A DNA stretch of 64,000 bases from assembly GCF_000003815.2 (NCBI RefSeq), contig NC_049983.1:17516746-17580745 (forward strand), written 5' to 3'. The translations under genes were made by a program, and so were the position numbers. Source of the stretch: Branchiostoma floridae. Taxonomy: Eukaryota > Chordata > Leptocardii > Amphioxiformes > Branchiostomatidae. Under the pieces are notes generated by a model, which had not been told where the DNA came from, did no database searches, and saw only the letters and a program-made list of their open reading frames with translations. This document shows, one piece after another, positions 25,101 to 32,178 of this stretch (the first letter of the stretch is position 1; each line of letters starts with the position of its first letter).

Positions 25101-27094
25101 AATGCCTGATTAACTTACAATTGCAACTCAGTAAAACAGAATGGAAGCAAAACTATTGAAGCCTGACTGAATGAAATTAATGTGTTTTCGTTTTTCACCT
25201 TAGCTTAGGGCAGTAAGTAATAGTACCTGTAATGGATGTAGTTTGCTTATATATAGGAAACCGATTCCACACACTACGGAATTGTGCAGGGAATCAGCAA
25301 ATGTGACATGGATATTGTAGAGCAAGCGAGTTTTAATTACTTAAGGCTGGAATGGTTGGAGGACATTTCACACAGCAGAAGCAAAACTGACATGCTGTAC
25401 CTAGCCTTCCAGACAAACACTTCTATGTAGCTTTTCTTTTGGCAAGCAGCATCTACATACTAGAAGGATCTACACAATTATTGTTGTGGTTATAATCCTG
25501 AAAAAGATAGCATCAGTAGGTAGGTATTCTTTTCTTCTTTTGTTTTTAGATTTCAGCCGAAATGATCCAACGAGTGGAAACAGAATTGAGGAGAACATGC
25601 TGCAAAATGATCCTACAACATTTACATCATCATGGTAATTGACTAAATGTCAGATCTCAAAATTGATGTGACTTGCTATAGCTAGCAGTCAAAGGCTCGG
25701 GTCACCGAGGTCGGCAGGTTTAGGGGCGATTGGGTAACCAGAAACCAAGTAGAAACACAACAGGGTTCGAAATTCATTTTTGGGAATAGGTGCACTGGTG
25801 CACCCAACCTAGAAAATTGGGTGCACCAAAATAACTTTGGGTGCACCACATGAAATAAAGTAGAATATCAGAATAACCTAATTGCAAACCTACTAAATTA
25901 GTAATTTGAACGGAGCTCTTCAGAAAACAGAAGTACTATGACAGTCATTTTATTATCTTTCTAACACATAGATGTCAAGAATACTGTAAATGTATTTAAG
26001 TTCGCGGGGATTTAATTTCGCGGTAGCGGGAAAAAGGACTTTTCGCGGTGGATTTAAGTTCGCGGTAACACCATAGACTGCAATCTAATATCAGAATAGA
26101 TAAATTTTCGCGGTGGTTTTAAATTCGCGGTAAAGTGGTCACTGCAAAAACCGCGAACATTAATCCACCGCGAACATTTCTGCATTTACAGTATGGTGTT
26201 TTCTTAGTATACTGACATTTTAACACACATATTATAAAGCGTTTGAAAATATTCGGGTGCACCTGTGCAGTCACTGAAAAAAATTGGGTGCACAGCTCCA
26301 ATTTTGGGTGCACCTGGGTGCACATGCACCCAGTATTTCGAGCCCTGCACAATAACACTATTTTTTCTTGGGCCTAATTGAGATTGCTGTAGTGTTACTC
26401 ATGGTAAGCAAATAATGGATTGCTCTGTTGCTAAAAACGAAGGAAAAATGACACGTACCTCAGCCTCACAGAGTGGACACCTCAGAATCCTTCTTGGAGT
26501 CTTCACTATGACGATGGGATTGAGGGCTTGGTGAGATTCCCCATCACCTCCCCTGGCACCATCCTCCTCCTCATCTTCATCTTCCTGTTCTTCAGTCTTC
26601 TCTGCACTTTCACTTTCTTCCCTTTGATCTGGAGTAAGAAGAGTTGATTCCTCTCCTGGTTCTTCCTCCTCCTTCTCTTCTTCTTCTTCTTCCTCTTGTT
26701 CTTCTTCTTCTAAGAATTCTTCCTCGGACTTTGCAGACTCGACCAGGGAACTCTTACTCTTAGAATCAGACGAGGCATCCTTAGAATCAGTCAAGGACTG
26801 TAGCGAGACCGACGACAAGGACGACAGGTCTTCGGGCGTGGCCAGTGGAGCGACCAGATCTTCTTCTACATCAGCTGAAGAAATGGTCACATCCCCATTG
26901 GTCATGAGGTGTTTCAGGTGCTCGCAGACCGGGCCCGCCGCTTCGCTGCAGCTGGTGCTGTCTCCCTCGTCATCTTGTTGCTGTAGCAACACCTGACTTG
27001 TGCTTATACTGTCCTCCTCAATGGGACATAGTTCTATCTCTTCTGCAGAGGACAGTGGGGTCGTTTCCTGTACTTCGATTTCGTCTGCGTCCAT
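4013..27094 (-). CDS. ADIPOR: Adiponectin receptor (PAQR family), whole gene
   Basis: Seven-helix PAQR receptor, expected in the plasma membrane; vertebrate AdipoR1/2 bind adiponectin and have intrinsic ceramidase activity. Exons on the minus strand: 27094-26459, 18392-18318, 17116-17015, 15301-14810, 12329-12179, 11665-11476, 5127-4940, 4672-4479, 4132-4013, all GT-AG and in phase, giving about 715 residues. The last five exons carry the receptor domain: LPEWLKDNEYL, PPMPSFRSCFRS, HSETGNIWTH, FSWIFHTVYCHS, LDYSGISLMIMGSFVPW, PERFFPGKFDLW and FHSHQIFH. The metal ligands known from AdipoR structures are all present (Ser and His of helix 2 in SWIFH; two His in the last helix, HQIFH). Human AdipoR1 is 375 residues, so this N-terminus is about 340 residues longer. 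The receptor domain is certain; joining the three most 5' exons rests on strand, phase and splice sites, and they could belong to another transcript. Confidence 0.85.
4479..4672 (-). CDS. ADIPOR: ADIPOR exon 8
   Basis: Encodes MFLGLGCSGVVPVIHYLIS through ARVPERFFPGKFDLW, matching helices 5-6 and the PERFFPGK loop of AdipoR. Acceptor CCTGTAG, donor GTAAGT. Confidence 0.95.
4940..5127 (-). CDS. ADIPOR: ADIPOR exon 7
   Basis: Encodes LDYSGISLMIMGSFVPWLYY and on to FRAFRA, the helix 3-4 region of AdipoR. Donor GTGAGT. The split codon joins in phase to both neighbours. Confidence 0.95.
5216..5309. repeat. Short palindrome with hammerhead-like core motifs in both arms
   Basis: Two inverted arms (about 5216-5252 and 5272-5309). 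Read outward, each arm carries CTGAAGAAGG, then GACAG, then TTGAAAATTTGATC. The CTGANGA and GAAA blocks resemble the conserved core of type I hammerhead ribozymes found in Penelope-like elements, but the stem II pairing is poor, so these would be decayed copies. Confidence 0.4.
5310..7965. other. intron of ADIPOR, nothing further recognised
   Basis: Intronic AT-rich sequence between receptor exons. I see no exon, tRNA or intact repeat, and the short frames here have no splice context. Confidence 0.5.
7966..8168. mobile_element. TA-target MITE family, copy 1
   Basis: About 200 bases beginning TACTGTAAATGCATTTAAG and ending in degenerate TTTCTGTATTTACTA. The body contains the family signature of repeated TTCGCGGT blocks (here partly mutated) and GCACCATGCACTGTAGTCTC. 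The ends CTGTAAATGCA are inverted and flanked by TA, as for Tc1/mariner-type (Stowaway-like) MITEs. Confidence 0.75.
8722..8776. mobile_element. Very short TIR insert, TAGCCTG ends, 10-bp target duplication
   Basis: A roughly 52-base insert with ends TAGCCTG and CAGGCTA flanked by the direct repeat CAGTACATTA on both sides. A longer relative with the same ends lies at about 19832-19921. A 9-10 bp duplication is typical of Mutator-like elements. This copy looks like an internally deleted MITE. Confidence 0.6.
9296..9492. mobile_element. TA-target MITE family, copy 2 (inverted)
   Basis: Begins TACTGTCAATGCAGAAACTT and ends AATGCATTTACAGTA, with GCGGTGG and CCGCGAAC blocks inside. It is the same family as the copy at 7966 in opposite orientation. 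Confidence 0.8.
10097..11040. mobile_element. 944-bp TIR element with TA target duplication
   Basis: Ends CTGTAATTCTTGA and TCAAGAATTACAG are perfect inverted repeats flanked by TA. Subterminal sequence is also inverted (TAGCGTTTTTGGG near the left end, GCGCTAAAAACGC near the right). The CTGTAA start resembles the ends of the smaller TA-MITEs in this window. The 123-codon open frame inside (10200-10571, minus) is low-complexity and has no recognised motif. Confidence 0.75.
11269..11311 (-). pseudogene. Partial copy of ADIPOR exon 6 with its donor site
   Basis: About 43 bases nearly identical to the end of the exon at 11665-11476: it reads SERAAKIFGR followed by GTGAGG. It lies in the intron just downstream of the parent exon. 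The surrounding intron contains repeated ACAAAAACACTGTC and CACAGAAAACACAAAC segments (about 11041, 11190 and 11335), so this is part of a local tandem duplication. Confidence 0.75.
11476..11665 (-). CDS. ADIPOR: ADIPOR exon 6
   Basis: Encodes CLAFIAVAIYFLVKRSS through FFLGAVLCLGFSWIFHTVYC and ends at IFGR. It contains the conserved Ser and His of helix 2 (SWIFH). Donor GTGAGT. Joins in phase on both sides. Confidence 0.95.
12046..12144. repeat. Fragment of a hAT-like MITE (CAGGGCTCGAAAT end)
   Basis: Contains AGCTCCAATTTTACCTGCAC and ends GGTATTTCGAGCCCTG. It is the same terminal region as the fuller element at 25761-26347. Only this end is clear. Confidence 0.5.
12179..12329 (-). CDS. ADIPOR: ADIPOR exon 5 (start of conserved receptor domain)
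   Basis: Encodes LMPHHALPEWLKDNEYLK, PPMPSFRSCFRSMFRIHSE and TGNIWTHFLG, the most conserved cytosolic segment before helix 1 of AdipoR. Acceptor CCCCCTAG, donor GTGAGA. An ectopic copy of its 5' 44 bases lies about 150 bases upstream on the minus strand. Confidence 0.95.
12331..12700. repeat. Tandem repeat carrying a partial copy of ADIPOR exon 5
   Basis: Units begin TAGGGGGGAGGGGGG at 12331 and 12481 and TAAGGGGGAGGGGGG at about 12591, each followed by CTGGG(T/C)TAGTAA and ACCTTGTAC. Positions 12437-12480 repeat the exon 5 start (LMPHHALPEWLKDNE) with the same acceptor, then run into intron sequence. The unit is about 150 bases. Confidence 0.8.
12701..14197. other. intron of ADIPOR, nothing further recognised
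   Basis: Intronic sequence. The open frames between 13025 and 13709 have no family motif or consistent splice sites. No repeat family shared with the rest of the window was seen here. Confidence 0.45.
14198..14432. mobile_element. MITE-like element with ATAAAGGTTAGACATCCAGG ends
   Basis: Inverted ends at about 14198-14223 and 14407-14432 (AAGGTTAGACATCCAGGTAA and its complement). A partial relative is at about 2047-2075. No target duplication is obvious. Confidence 0.6.
14580..14765. repeat. Degenerate tandem repeat with GCCAATCAGA boxes
   Basis: Three blocks of (G/A)GCCAATCAGA(G/A)TTCAG, two followed by GATGTTTTTAGCATCATAAT and TTCT(G/A)(A/G)AATGTGC. It is intronic and lies just 3' of ADIPOR exon 4 on the coding strand. 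The CCAAT boxes are probably a by-product of the repeat. Confidence 0.6.
14810..15301 (-). CDS. ADIPOR: ADIPOR exon 4: 11-residue amphipathic repeat segment
   Basis: 164 codons, acceptor ACTCCAG and donor GTGAGT, in phase with exon 5 (EALWK then LMPHH). The first part is acidic (VDETDDEYEGY). The rest is a nearly unbroken run of 11-residue units such as EVYVRGKERWG, EVYVRGRERVG, EAYVHSKERMG, EAAVKAKDRVE, ETLVRSKEAMR and EKVEHSKEVIE, about nine full units with one shortened to seven residues (KTKEAMG). In human AdipoR the same position holds one short helix (HHAMEKMEEFVYKVWEGRW). Eleven-residue repeats of this charge pattern are seen in synuclein, perilipin and LEA proteins and usually form a lipid-lying helix. 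The opposite-strand frame here is a shadow of this exon. Confidence 0.9.
15540..15895. mobile_element. Palindromic element interrupted by a second TIR element
   Basis: Outer, poorly conserved inverted arms: TTCACACCAAGATTGG and AAATTAGGATT on the left match AATTTACGAATCCTGGTATGAA on the right with several mismatches. The element at 15619-15789 has inserted between them. Confidence 0.45.
15619..15789. mobile_element. TIR element, TACCCTGGAAACCAGACTTT ends, 9-bp target duplication
   Basis: Inverted ends of about 38 bases (ACCCTGGAAACCAGACTTT and its complement). TCAACTGAG is found immediately before and after, a 9-bp direct repeat. This fits a Mutator-like MITE. No coding capacity. Confidence 0.7.
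16098..16326. mobile_element. TA-target MITE family, copy 3
   Basis: Begins TACTGTAAATGCAGAAAC and ends CATTCATTTACAGTA, with GCGGTGGTTTAATGTTCGCG and CTACCGCGAA blocks. A degraded segment lies near the right end. Confidence 0.75.
17015..17116 (-). CDS. ADIPOR: ADIPOR exon 3 (candidate)
   Basis: 34 codons, DNASMCSEEMSLYPIDVRVF through GSIQW. Acceptor TTTTTCCAG, donor GTGTGT. It is phase 0 at both ends and so joins cleanly to exons 2 and 4. There is no known domain. An in-frame Met (MSLYPID) could serve as an alternative start giving a shorter receptor. Confidence 0.6.
17381..17542. mobile_element. TIR element with ACTCTCCAAGCAGAG ends, copy 1
   Basis: Left end ACTCTCCAAGCAGAGTTGGG and right end CCTCTGCTTGGAGAGT are inverted, with a spacer of about 125 bases. 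Related ends occur at 36765-36935 and 63581-63660. A TTCATT motif near both sides may be the target duplication. Confidence 0.6.
18318..18392 (-). CDS. ADIPOR: ADIPOR exon 2 (candidate)
   Basis: 25 codons: ENGTSPVYQVTSREGARQ then LREGVTE. Acceptor TTCAATTTTCAAG, donor GTAGAT. Phase 0 at both ends matches exon 1 (CPLCEAE) and exon 3 (DNASM). The reading is consistent but the exon is too short to be sure. Confidence 0.5.
19123..19241. repeat. 59-bp tandem duplication (two units)
   Basis: Two adjacent copies of a unit starting AGTAACAGCTGGCTCTATCT and ending near AAAATATCATTG, differing at about two positions, so the duplication is recent. It lies in an intron. Confidence 0.85.
19360..19668. 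mobile_element. Inverted-repeat element
   Basis: Arms of about 100 bases. The left contains CAGGGACATACAACAGCG and GCCTGTCTGGATGTATCCTG; the right contains the complements CAGGGTACATCCAGACAGGC and ATGTTGGATGTCCCTG. The spacer is about 100 bases. Exact ends and target duplication are unclear. Confidence 0.6.
19832..19921. mobile_element. TAGCCTG-ended MITE, second copy
   Basis: Ends TAGCCTGTGTTTACACAA and TTTTAGTCAGGCTA. The flanks CCATCCCCC and CCATCCCTC form a near-perfect 9-bp target duplication. It is the same family as the shorter insert at 8722. Confidence 0.6.
19950..20415. mobile_element. MITE with GGTACCGGTAC ends
   Basis: The left part contains GGTACCGGGTACCGGTACAG, then AAAATTCAGGTCCAGGTCCGG; the right part contains TCCGGACCGGTCC and ends CCGTACCGGTACCCAGCCCTAG (the last 20 bases are decisive). 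A second, more decayed copy starts at about 58397 with CTAGGGGTGGGTACTGGAAC. The ends resemble hAT-type MITEs. Confidence 0.55.
20599..20871 (-). CDS. Orphan or alternative terminal exon within the ADIPOR locus
   Basis: A strong acceptor (CTCCTTTTGTGGCAG) opens a 90-codon frame ending in a stop: ALEAMARQGTIVLPADMHRG, then DELVRMVLACMNSLCPFV and HFRERHKQWWTRVLEHFKSK. Composition looks like real helical protein, not random translation. It begins in phase 0, so it could follow ADIPOR exon 1 (CPLCEAE) as an alternative last exon that would give a soluble protein without the receptor domain. I do not recognise the family. It could also be a relic of an unrelated nested gene. Confidence 0.5.
   Translation of the reverse strand, partial: ALEAMARQGTIVLPADMHRGGGDARLQNTDELVRMVLACMNSLCPFVKNISCESLEIFNVFLSAVTYCFHFRERHKQWWTRVLEHFKSKQ
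20872..21761. other. intron, nothing recognised apart from low-complexity runs
   Basis: AT-rich intronic sequence with a C homopolymer run at about 21676-21692. No exons or shared repeats seen. Confidence 0.45.
22101..24040 (-). mobile_element. 5'-truncated non-LTR retrotransposon (CR1/jockey type)
   Basis: Minus-strand reverse-transcriptase fragment lacking the endonuclease. Its 3' end carries short tandem heptamers (TTTATTG read on the plus strand), as typical of CR1-like elements that end in microsatellite tails instead of poly(A). It lies between the two halves of the TACCTCC element, so it is the younger insertion. GTCTA near both junctions may be a short target duplication. Confidence 0.8.
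22291..24040 (-). CDS. Reverse transcriptase domain of a non-LTR retrotransposon
   Basis: About 580 codons are open to the stop. The frame continues upstream of the first Met-like codon (ILTKAGDVADYFNSFFTQKV), so the natural start is lost. RT motifs in order: LSDGKATGLDNVDNKLLR, KVVPLPKSATTRLSGPNSRP, GVIFLDFSAAFDLVDH, VNCGVPQGSCLGPLLFTIF, then MYADDT with the catalytic YADD, and MKLLGSTLD. The C-terminus LSHELQTANTSRIFRRQLVK fits the CR1/jockey group. The enzyme would copy its own RNA at a nicked target. The frame is intact over the remaining part, suggesting a recent insertion, but the copy cannot move by itself. Confidence 0.9.
24786..25760. other. intron of ADIPOR, nothing recognised
   Basis: AT-rich intronic sequence. 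One open frame of 62 codons (24825-25013) has no splice context. Confidence 0.45.
25761..26347. mobile_element. hAT-like MITE (CAGGGTTCGAAAT ends) with nested TA-MITE
   Basis: Left end CAGGGTTCGAAATTCATTTT, right end AGTATTTCGAGCCCTG, with GGTGCACC-rich sequence in both halves. The MITE at 25982-26193 is inserted in the middle. CACAA is present on both flanks; a full 8-bp duplication is not clear. Confidence 0.65.
25982..26193. mobile_element. TA-target MITE family, copy 4 (nested)
   Basis: Begins TACTGTAAATGTATTTAAG and ends TCTGCATTTACAGTA, with TTTCGCGGTAGCGGG and GGTGGATTTAAGTTCGCGGT inside. It is inserted into the hAT-like element around it, so it is younger. Confidence 0.85.
26459..27094 (-). 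CDS. ADIPOR: ADIPOR exon 1, acidic N-terminus (candidate)
   Basis: 212 codons from MDADEIEVQETTPLSS to the donor at RCPLCEAE (GTACGT). Very acidic, with a run of about 20 Glu-rich residues around codons 130-150, many Ser, and a lone CPLC motif at the end that could be half of a metal site. The start codon lies in ATCTTGAACTATAAG-flanked context and a splice acceptor (TCTTTACAG) 105 bases upstream marks the end of a 5' UTR intron. Human AdipoR also begins with an acidic, Leu- and Glu-rich disordered region, but much shorter. The link to the receptor exons is by phase and strand only. Confidence 0.65.
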
Positions 27095-27259
27095 CTTGAA
27101 CTATAAGACGCTGACCTTAGACTTAGGCAGAACAAACTGACGAATTCGTTCCGCAGATTTCTTGTGGTACTGTCTTGTTTCCAGTTATATCATCTTTCCC
27201 TGTAAAGACATGAAAGGACATGTGTCTTATTACTAATTCTCAGACAAATGTGTCACCGG

Positions 27260-27320
27260 TGACATAATGGTTACAATGTTTGGCCCTGAAGCCCGAGGTT
27301 CAAGGTATGAATCCCCTGAC
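27260..27320 (+). repeat. tRNA-like relic
   Basis: ACATAATGGTTACAATGTTT and GAGGTTCAAGGTATGAATCC look like degenerate A and B boxes of a tRNA-derived SINE head. No stable cloverleaf can be drawn by eye. Confidence 0.3.
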
Positions 27321-27393
27321 ATGCCACATATTTGCCCTTTTAAAAGGTGCTTTTCACCTAGCTTTGTTGAAGGATGTCAACAGTCATACCAGT

Positions 27394-27825
27394 GCAATGG
27401 CCGAGTGGGTAGAGTGTTCGCCTTGCATTCGGTAGGTCGTGAGTTCGATCCCCGGCCAAGTCATACCAAAGACTCTAAAAATGGTACATGCTGCTTTCCC
27501 TGCTTAGCACTCAGCACTAATGAGGAAGAGTATGGAAGTTAAACACACATCACTACCAGCGGACCAGCCCCCTGCTGTAGTGGCTTGTGTCAAACACACA
27601 TCACTACCAGCGGTCCAGCCCCCTGCTGTAGTGACTTGTGTCAAACACACATCACTACCAGCGGTCCAGCCACCTGCTGTAGTGGCTTGTGTCAAACACA
27701 CATCACTACCAGCGGTCCAGCCACCTGCTGTAGTGACTTGCACAAAGGTGTGGCCCAAGGGTTTCGAAGTGGAGACAGGCGCCAGCCTATCCATCCGTAG
27801 ATGCATGGGCAAACTTTAACTTTTT
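27394..27825 (+). mobile_element. tRNA-derived SINE with internal 51-bp tandem repeat
   Basis: The head (27394-27466) has an A box TGGCCGAGTGGG and a B box GAGTTCGATCCCC, the RNA polymerase III promoter of tRNA-derived SINEs. The body contains about four copies of a 51-base unit (core ACACATCACTACCAGCGG and AGCC(C/A)CCTGCTGTAGTG) at about 27540-27741, then CATCCGTAGATGCATGGG. It lies in the 5' UTR intron of ADIPOR. A related 3' sequence (CATGTTTAAGAACCCA) recurs at about 27875 and 28938. Confidence 0.75.
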
Positions 27826-27942
27826 TGACAGGCATACACCTACGTTTATTTGAGGACACTCACACCTCATGCATGTTTAAGAACCCAACACACTTATTAC
27901 AAAGAGAAGGTGTCAAATCTTCTACTTGTATTGGCAACAGAA

Positions 27943-28162
27943 TACTGTAAATGCATTTAAGTTCGCGGGGATTAAATTTTGCGGTAGTGGGAAAAGGGAC
28001 TTTTCGCGGTGGATTTAAGTTCGTGGTAACACCATAGACTGCAGTCTAATTATATAAATACCATAATAGAAAAATGTTCGAGGTGGTTTTAAGTTCACCG
28101 TAAAGTGGTCACCACGAAAACCGTGAATATAAATCCACCGCGAACAATTCTGCATTTTCAGA
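27943..28162. mobile_element. TA-target MITE family, copy 5
   Basis: Begins TACTGTAAATGCATTTAAGTT and ends AATTCTGCATTTTCAGA. The internal blocks match copy 4. The right end is mutated. Confidence 0.8.
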
Positions 28163-28399
28163 ATTCACAAAGATGGAGGCAGTAGCCACAATAGAAAGAA
28201 GATGTTCGTCATTGTTTCATTTGCCCCTTCCCCCTTCTTTAAGAAATTCTTTTGACATAAGTTATCTGTAACCTCCTTGGTAATACCATGCACAAACATG
28301 TAAACATTACTGACACATGTAGTCACCGCCCCATGGCTAACAAACAGGTGTGAAAACAAAGCAGTCTGCCTCCTTTAGATATGCATATCAATGACCCAG

Positions 28400-28612
28400 T
28401 ACTGTAAATGCATTTAAGTTCGCGGGGATTTAATTTCGCGGTAGCGGGAAAATGGACTTTTCGCGGTGGTTTTAATTTCGCGGTAGCACCATGCACTGTA
28501 GTCTCTTACTGTTATGGAAAAATGTTCGTGGGGGGATTTAAATTCGCGGTGAAGTGGCCGCCGCGAAAACCCCGAATATTAATCCACCGCGAACATTTCT
28601 GCATTTACAGTA
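28400..28612. mobile_element. TA-target MITE family, copy 6
   Basis: The best-preserved copy: TACTGTAAATGCATTTAAG at the left and TTTCTGCATTTACAGTA at the right, with TTTCGCGGTAGCGGGAAAAT and GCACCATGCACTGTAGTCTC inside. Confidence 0.85.
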
Positions 28613-29870
28613 TCATTCTCACCACAACAATACAAGCCACAAATAAACCATTCACAAGCAGGAGGTGCACTTCTTTTCTTTTTTTTTTACTAGTTTAACC
28701 AAACCAGCTAGGCTTTCTAGCAAATTCTGGTTCAATTTTCAACTCAAAATGGTTCAGGTAGATTGGTACTCTTAAACCCATGCCAGAAGAGAAGAGAAAT
28801 CCCAAACACAATGGTACTGATCAATTCCAAAATGAAAGGACATTTCTGCTATCAATATTGAACAGACACAATCAATGCCTGCCTACAGTAAGAAACGTCT
28901 CACCAAGGAGGCCCCGTATCAAGGAGAGCCACACCTTAAGCATGTTTAAGAACCCACCACACTTTTCGATAAGTACACAGGTCTTCCCTGGTTGGCTAGC
29001 TGGAAAAAAAATCCACTCTGACTAACCCCATGACCACCCGTTGAAGTTGATAGTGTCCAGTTAGGCAAAAAATTATGAGAGAAATTGAATGAATTTGTTG
29101 GTAAGAGAAAAATTAAAACCATGGATTTGTTGGTAAGAGGGAAACTAAAACCATAACAAAGCCTTACTTATAATCTAATATCATGGAACAGCTTGGTAGT
29201 ACTAATAACACAGGCAAGAACAGCAGCCTGACACTCCTCATAATAACAGTTATGGCCTGGGGGCTGGGGCATATAAATGTATAGTTTTTCTAGTAAATTC
29301 TACACCTAGGTTTGATCAGCTATTCGATTAAAGACAGGACTTTCTCAACGACATAATTTAGCACAAATTCTGATCACCCACCACCCTAACAATACGGTTA
29401 TTACATCACCGCCTCCACTTGACTCCACAGGAACCGAAACAAACCGGTTCTGGATCCGGCGATGATTACTTTCTCTATGGCAGGAAGTCGTGGGTGGAAG
29501 TGGTCGAATCGTCTATCCGACTTATCACGGAAAATCGACCTCCAAGATCAAGTGCACGTAACCAGACAGTCCTCCTACGTGTTCTCAAGGCTACTGATAT
29601 CATTTTCCTGACGGATTTTTAACCCAAAGCGACGGAGAAACAGTGGTATAACCTCCATTTTCAACAGGATTACGCAAAAATTTCAATCGATCGCTCTCGA
29701 CGTCGCCCCCCTCCCACATTCATTACTTTGTGTATTTTCCTAGCTCGGTTCGCTATTTTCTATCGCACCCAAAGAGAGAAAATAAATACTTCCTCTTTCG
29801 GAAAAGCTCTAGAGAGGGCGAGAATTTCACACGTACAATACAAAAGACGTAAATAAGTCGTAAGTTGGCC
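28613..29870. other. 5' UTR intron of ADIPOR, nothing further recognised
   Basis: No exons found. A SINE-tail-like segment (CATGTTTAAGAACCCACCAC) is at about 28938. The GC content rises toward the promoter. Confidence 0.4.
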
Positions 29871-29875
29871 GTTAC

Positions 29876-30050
29876 CTGTAAAGTTTGACAGTTATCTCAG
29901 GAGATGAAGGTATTTTCAAGTCTTGCCTCCCAAACACGCAGTAGACTAATGAAAAATCTTTTACGTCGTAAGATGGCGACTGGCCAATCACAGAGCGAAT
30001 AGGACTAACGTCACAAGAAAATTTGACCTTTCACCGAAGTGGCGGGAAAT
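29876..30050 (-). promoter_or_regulatory. ADIPOR promoter and first untranslated exon
   Basis: On the minus strand a good donor (AACTTTACAG then GTAACG) ends a candidate untranslated exon at 29876. Just upstream are an AAGATGGCGAC (YY1-like) box at about 29970, CCAAT at 29983, a TAACGTCAC CRE-like site at about 30006 and GGCGGGAAA (E2F-like) at about 30041. CpG density is locally high. The transcription start is inferred, not seen. Confidence 0.5.
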
Positions 30051-31446
30051 GTTTTGAAATTTTAAAGACCAGTTCTCTTTACTTTAGTTTTCTTTCTTCT
30101 TCTTTTTTTTTGTCAGGCTCCTCGATTGTGGTCTTGCATGGTGTTTTTTTTTAGTGAAATACGGCTTCCCCATGACTTGTGCTTTTAGCGATGCACACAG
30201 GGTTTCCAAAGAGTATTGGATTCTTTTAGGTCCAGATATTTTCTTTCACGCGTGGGGCTAAAGCCTGCAGCTCCCACATTTCTTACACGTGCTGGCATTT
30301 TTGTGTTCAACATACATTTCCTGTCTCTGCTCTTTTAAGATCGCCTCTTTGATTACGGTCTCGCGTAGGGTTCTTTTACTAGGCGGAACGATGGTAAAAG
30401 GCATGAAGGAATTAGTCCATTTTGCCATCTAGATAGAGAAAATTGACATGTCCGATGTGAAGAAGAGATTAGCATTAACGTTATATTACTTTTGTAGGTC
30501 AAAACACGCCAGGACGAGATCAAAGGTATGCTGAGGCATGTTGTAGTGACAGAAGAAAATCTGAGGCCGGGGAAATCATGGTATATGTAACGTTATCATG
30601 TTTATTCAGGTCAATCTTGTTTGTTTTACTGATTCTTCTGCTTCTCTGTCTCTGACGCAAGTTTCCACAAATCAAGTGCGGCCTTTCAACTTCCGTATTA
30701 CTTGTTTTTAAACTCCAACCGCATCGAAAATAAAGCTCATTTTGTATTAGGTGTGCATATACGTCTTTTATAAGTGCTTGAATTTAAATACGCGTTCTAA
30801 CAAGTAACAGGTAGCAAAAGACGAACTTCATTTGTATCAGTTCAGTCCTCAAACGACGTCGTACAACAACAAAAACTCTGTGAATTCGATGATGATATAT
30901 TTGATGATAGCATAACATTAAAAGTATGATCGTTTTGTTAACGATAGAATAAAGTAGAGCAGCATAGATTTAGTTGTTTTATTTTTACCTAGTATTTTCA
31001 ATAATGCTCAGTACAGATACGTTGCGTAATGATTCACGTAAATGATCCACGTATTTAACGTTAACTCATTTGGGCTAACTGGTCAAATACTAGTAGATAT
31101 CAATCCCTTTTTCAGCCATACGCTCAAAATTTCAGTTTTGGGACTTATTTTGATCTGGCGTATAAATCACGAATTCAGCTCCTTCAGCGCGTATGAGGTT
31201 CGTATGATTTGCTATTCACTGCACCACAATATTTTTCTTCATGCGTGCAGTGTGCAAAGGGATTGCCATATATGGAGCGTATTCCGAACGCACCCGAATT
31301 TTGCCGACACGTACACACGACTGACGCACTTCCCACGAATACCAAGCGTACTCCGGGCGTATTTTCCGCCGCTCGCCGCGCCGATAGAACAAAGGCTACT
31401 GCTTCCAGTTGTTTCTCATGAGAAGTGCAGCTTCCGTAGGCATTCC
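30051..31446. other. intergenic / upstream region of the MADF gene
   Basis: Between the ADIPOR promoter and the MADF gene. The open frame of the MADF exon runs back to about 31042 but codon content before MASEHQPFG looks non-coding. A 5' UTR exon is likely somewhere here but I cannot fix it. Confidence 0.4.
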
Positions 31447-32112
31447 ATGGCCTCTGAACACCAACCTTTTGGCATCATGAGCCACCAGCAATCAGGATCA
31501 ACTACGAGTCCACGTACGCCCCGTGCAAGTAGTGACAATGCTCCTTCTCCTGTTGCCAGTGTTGGTAGACATGGCGTCCATGCTCAACAGCGCCCCCTAT
31601 CTACTACAGGAGAATCTGCACAGTCACACCACTTTGACACCCCAGGTGACCATGAAGGTTTTATCAAGGTGGAACCACTTTACGGTGACGAACCTGAAGG
31701 AGACGAGGGCCAGGGTGAAGAGGTCTCACACTCAAGTTCCCTCTCAGAGAGTGTTGCCCCCAAGAAGCAAAGGCTGAGGGCCAAGAAGACTAGCTACTCC
31801 CTTGACGCTGACATAGAGGGTGACTTGATAGAATGGATTAAGGAGAACCCCATCCTCTGGAACAGTAAGCTCATGCTGTTCAAGCGTAGGGACATGAAGG
31901 AAGCACTCTGGGCTGAGAAGGGCCTAGAGCTTGAGAAGACAGGGGACTACCTCATGGGATGGTGGCGGTCCATCAAGGACAACTTCACCCGGCTGGACAA
32001 GAAGATGAGCGGTGCCGGGGATGAGGCCAGGGGGTTGACGGAGAGAGAGGAGTGGATCCTCGACACCTGTGCCTTCCTCAGGCCACTTGTCCGCCACCGG
32101 TTACAGCGTAGA
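31447..32112 (+). CDS. MADF-domain protein, exon 1
   Basis: 222 codons starting MASEHQPFGIMSHQQSGS; this Met is chosen because sequence before it loses coding character. Residues 1-110 are disordered, Ser/Pro-rich, then acidic; a basic stretch PKKQRLRAKK follows. The MADF-like DNA-binding domain runs from about residue 120: DLIEWIKENPILWNSK, KRRDMKEALWAEK, GDYLMGWWRSIKDNF and WILDTCAFLRPLVRHR, with the aromatic and Trp positions of the family. It ends at LQRR with donor GTAAAT in phase 0. MADF proteins are sequence-specific transcription regulators; similar proteins also accompany PIF/Harbinger transposases, so a domesticated transposon origin is possible. Confidence 0.8.
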
Positions 32113-32178
32113 GTAAATATCATTGCCAATTTGTCATGATGACATTCATTGCATTCATGTGTAACTTTATAATTTGCT

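Noticed and set aside
27394-27466. Functional tRNA gene
   Set aside because: A and B boxes are present but the sequence continues into a SINE body and no full acceptor stem is seen.
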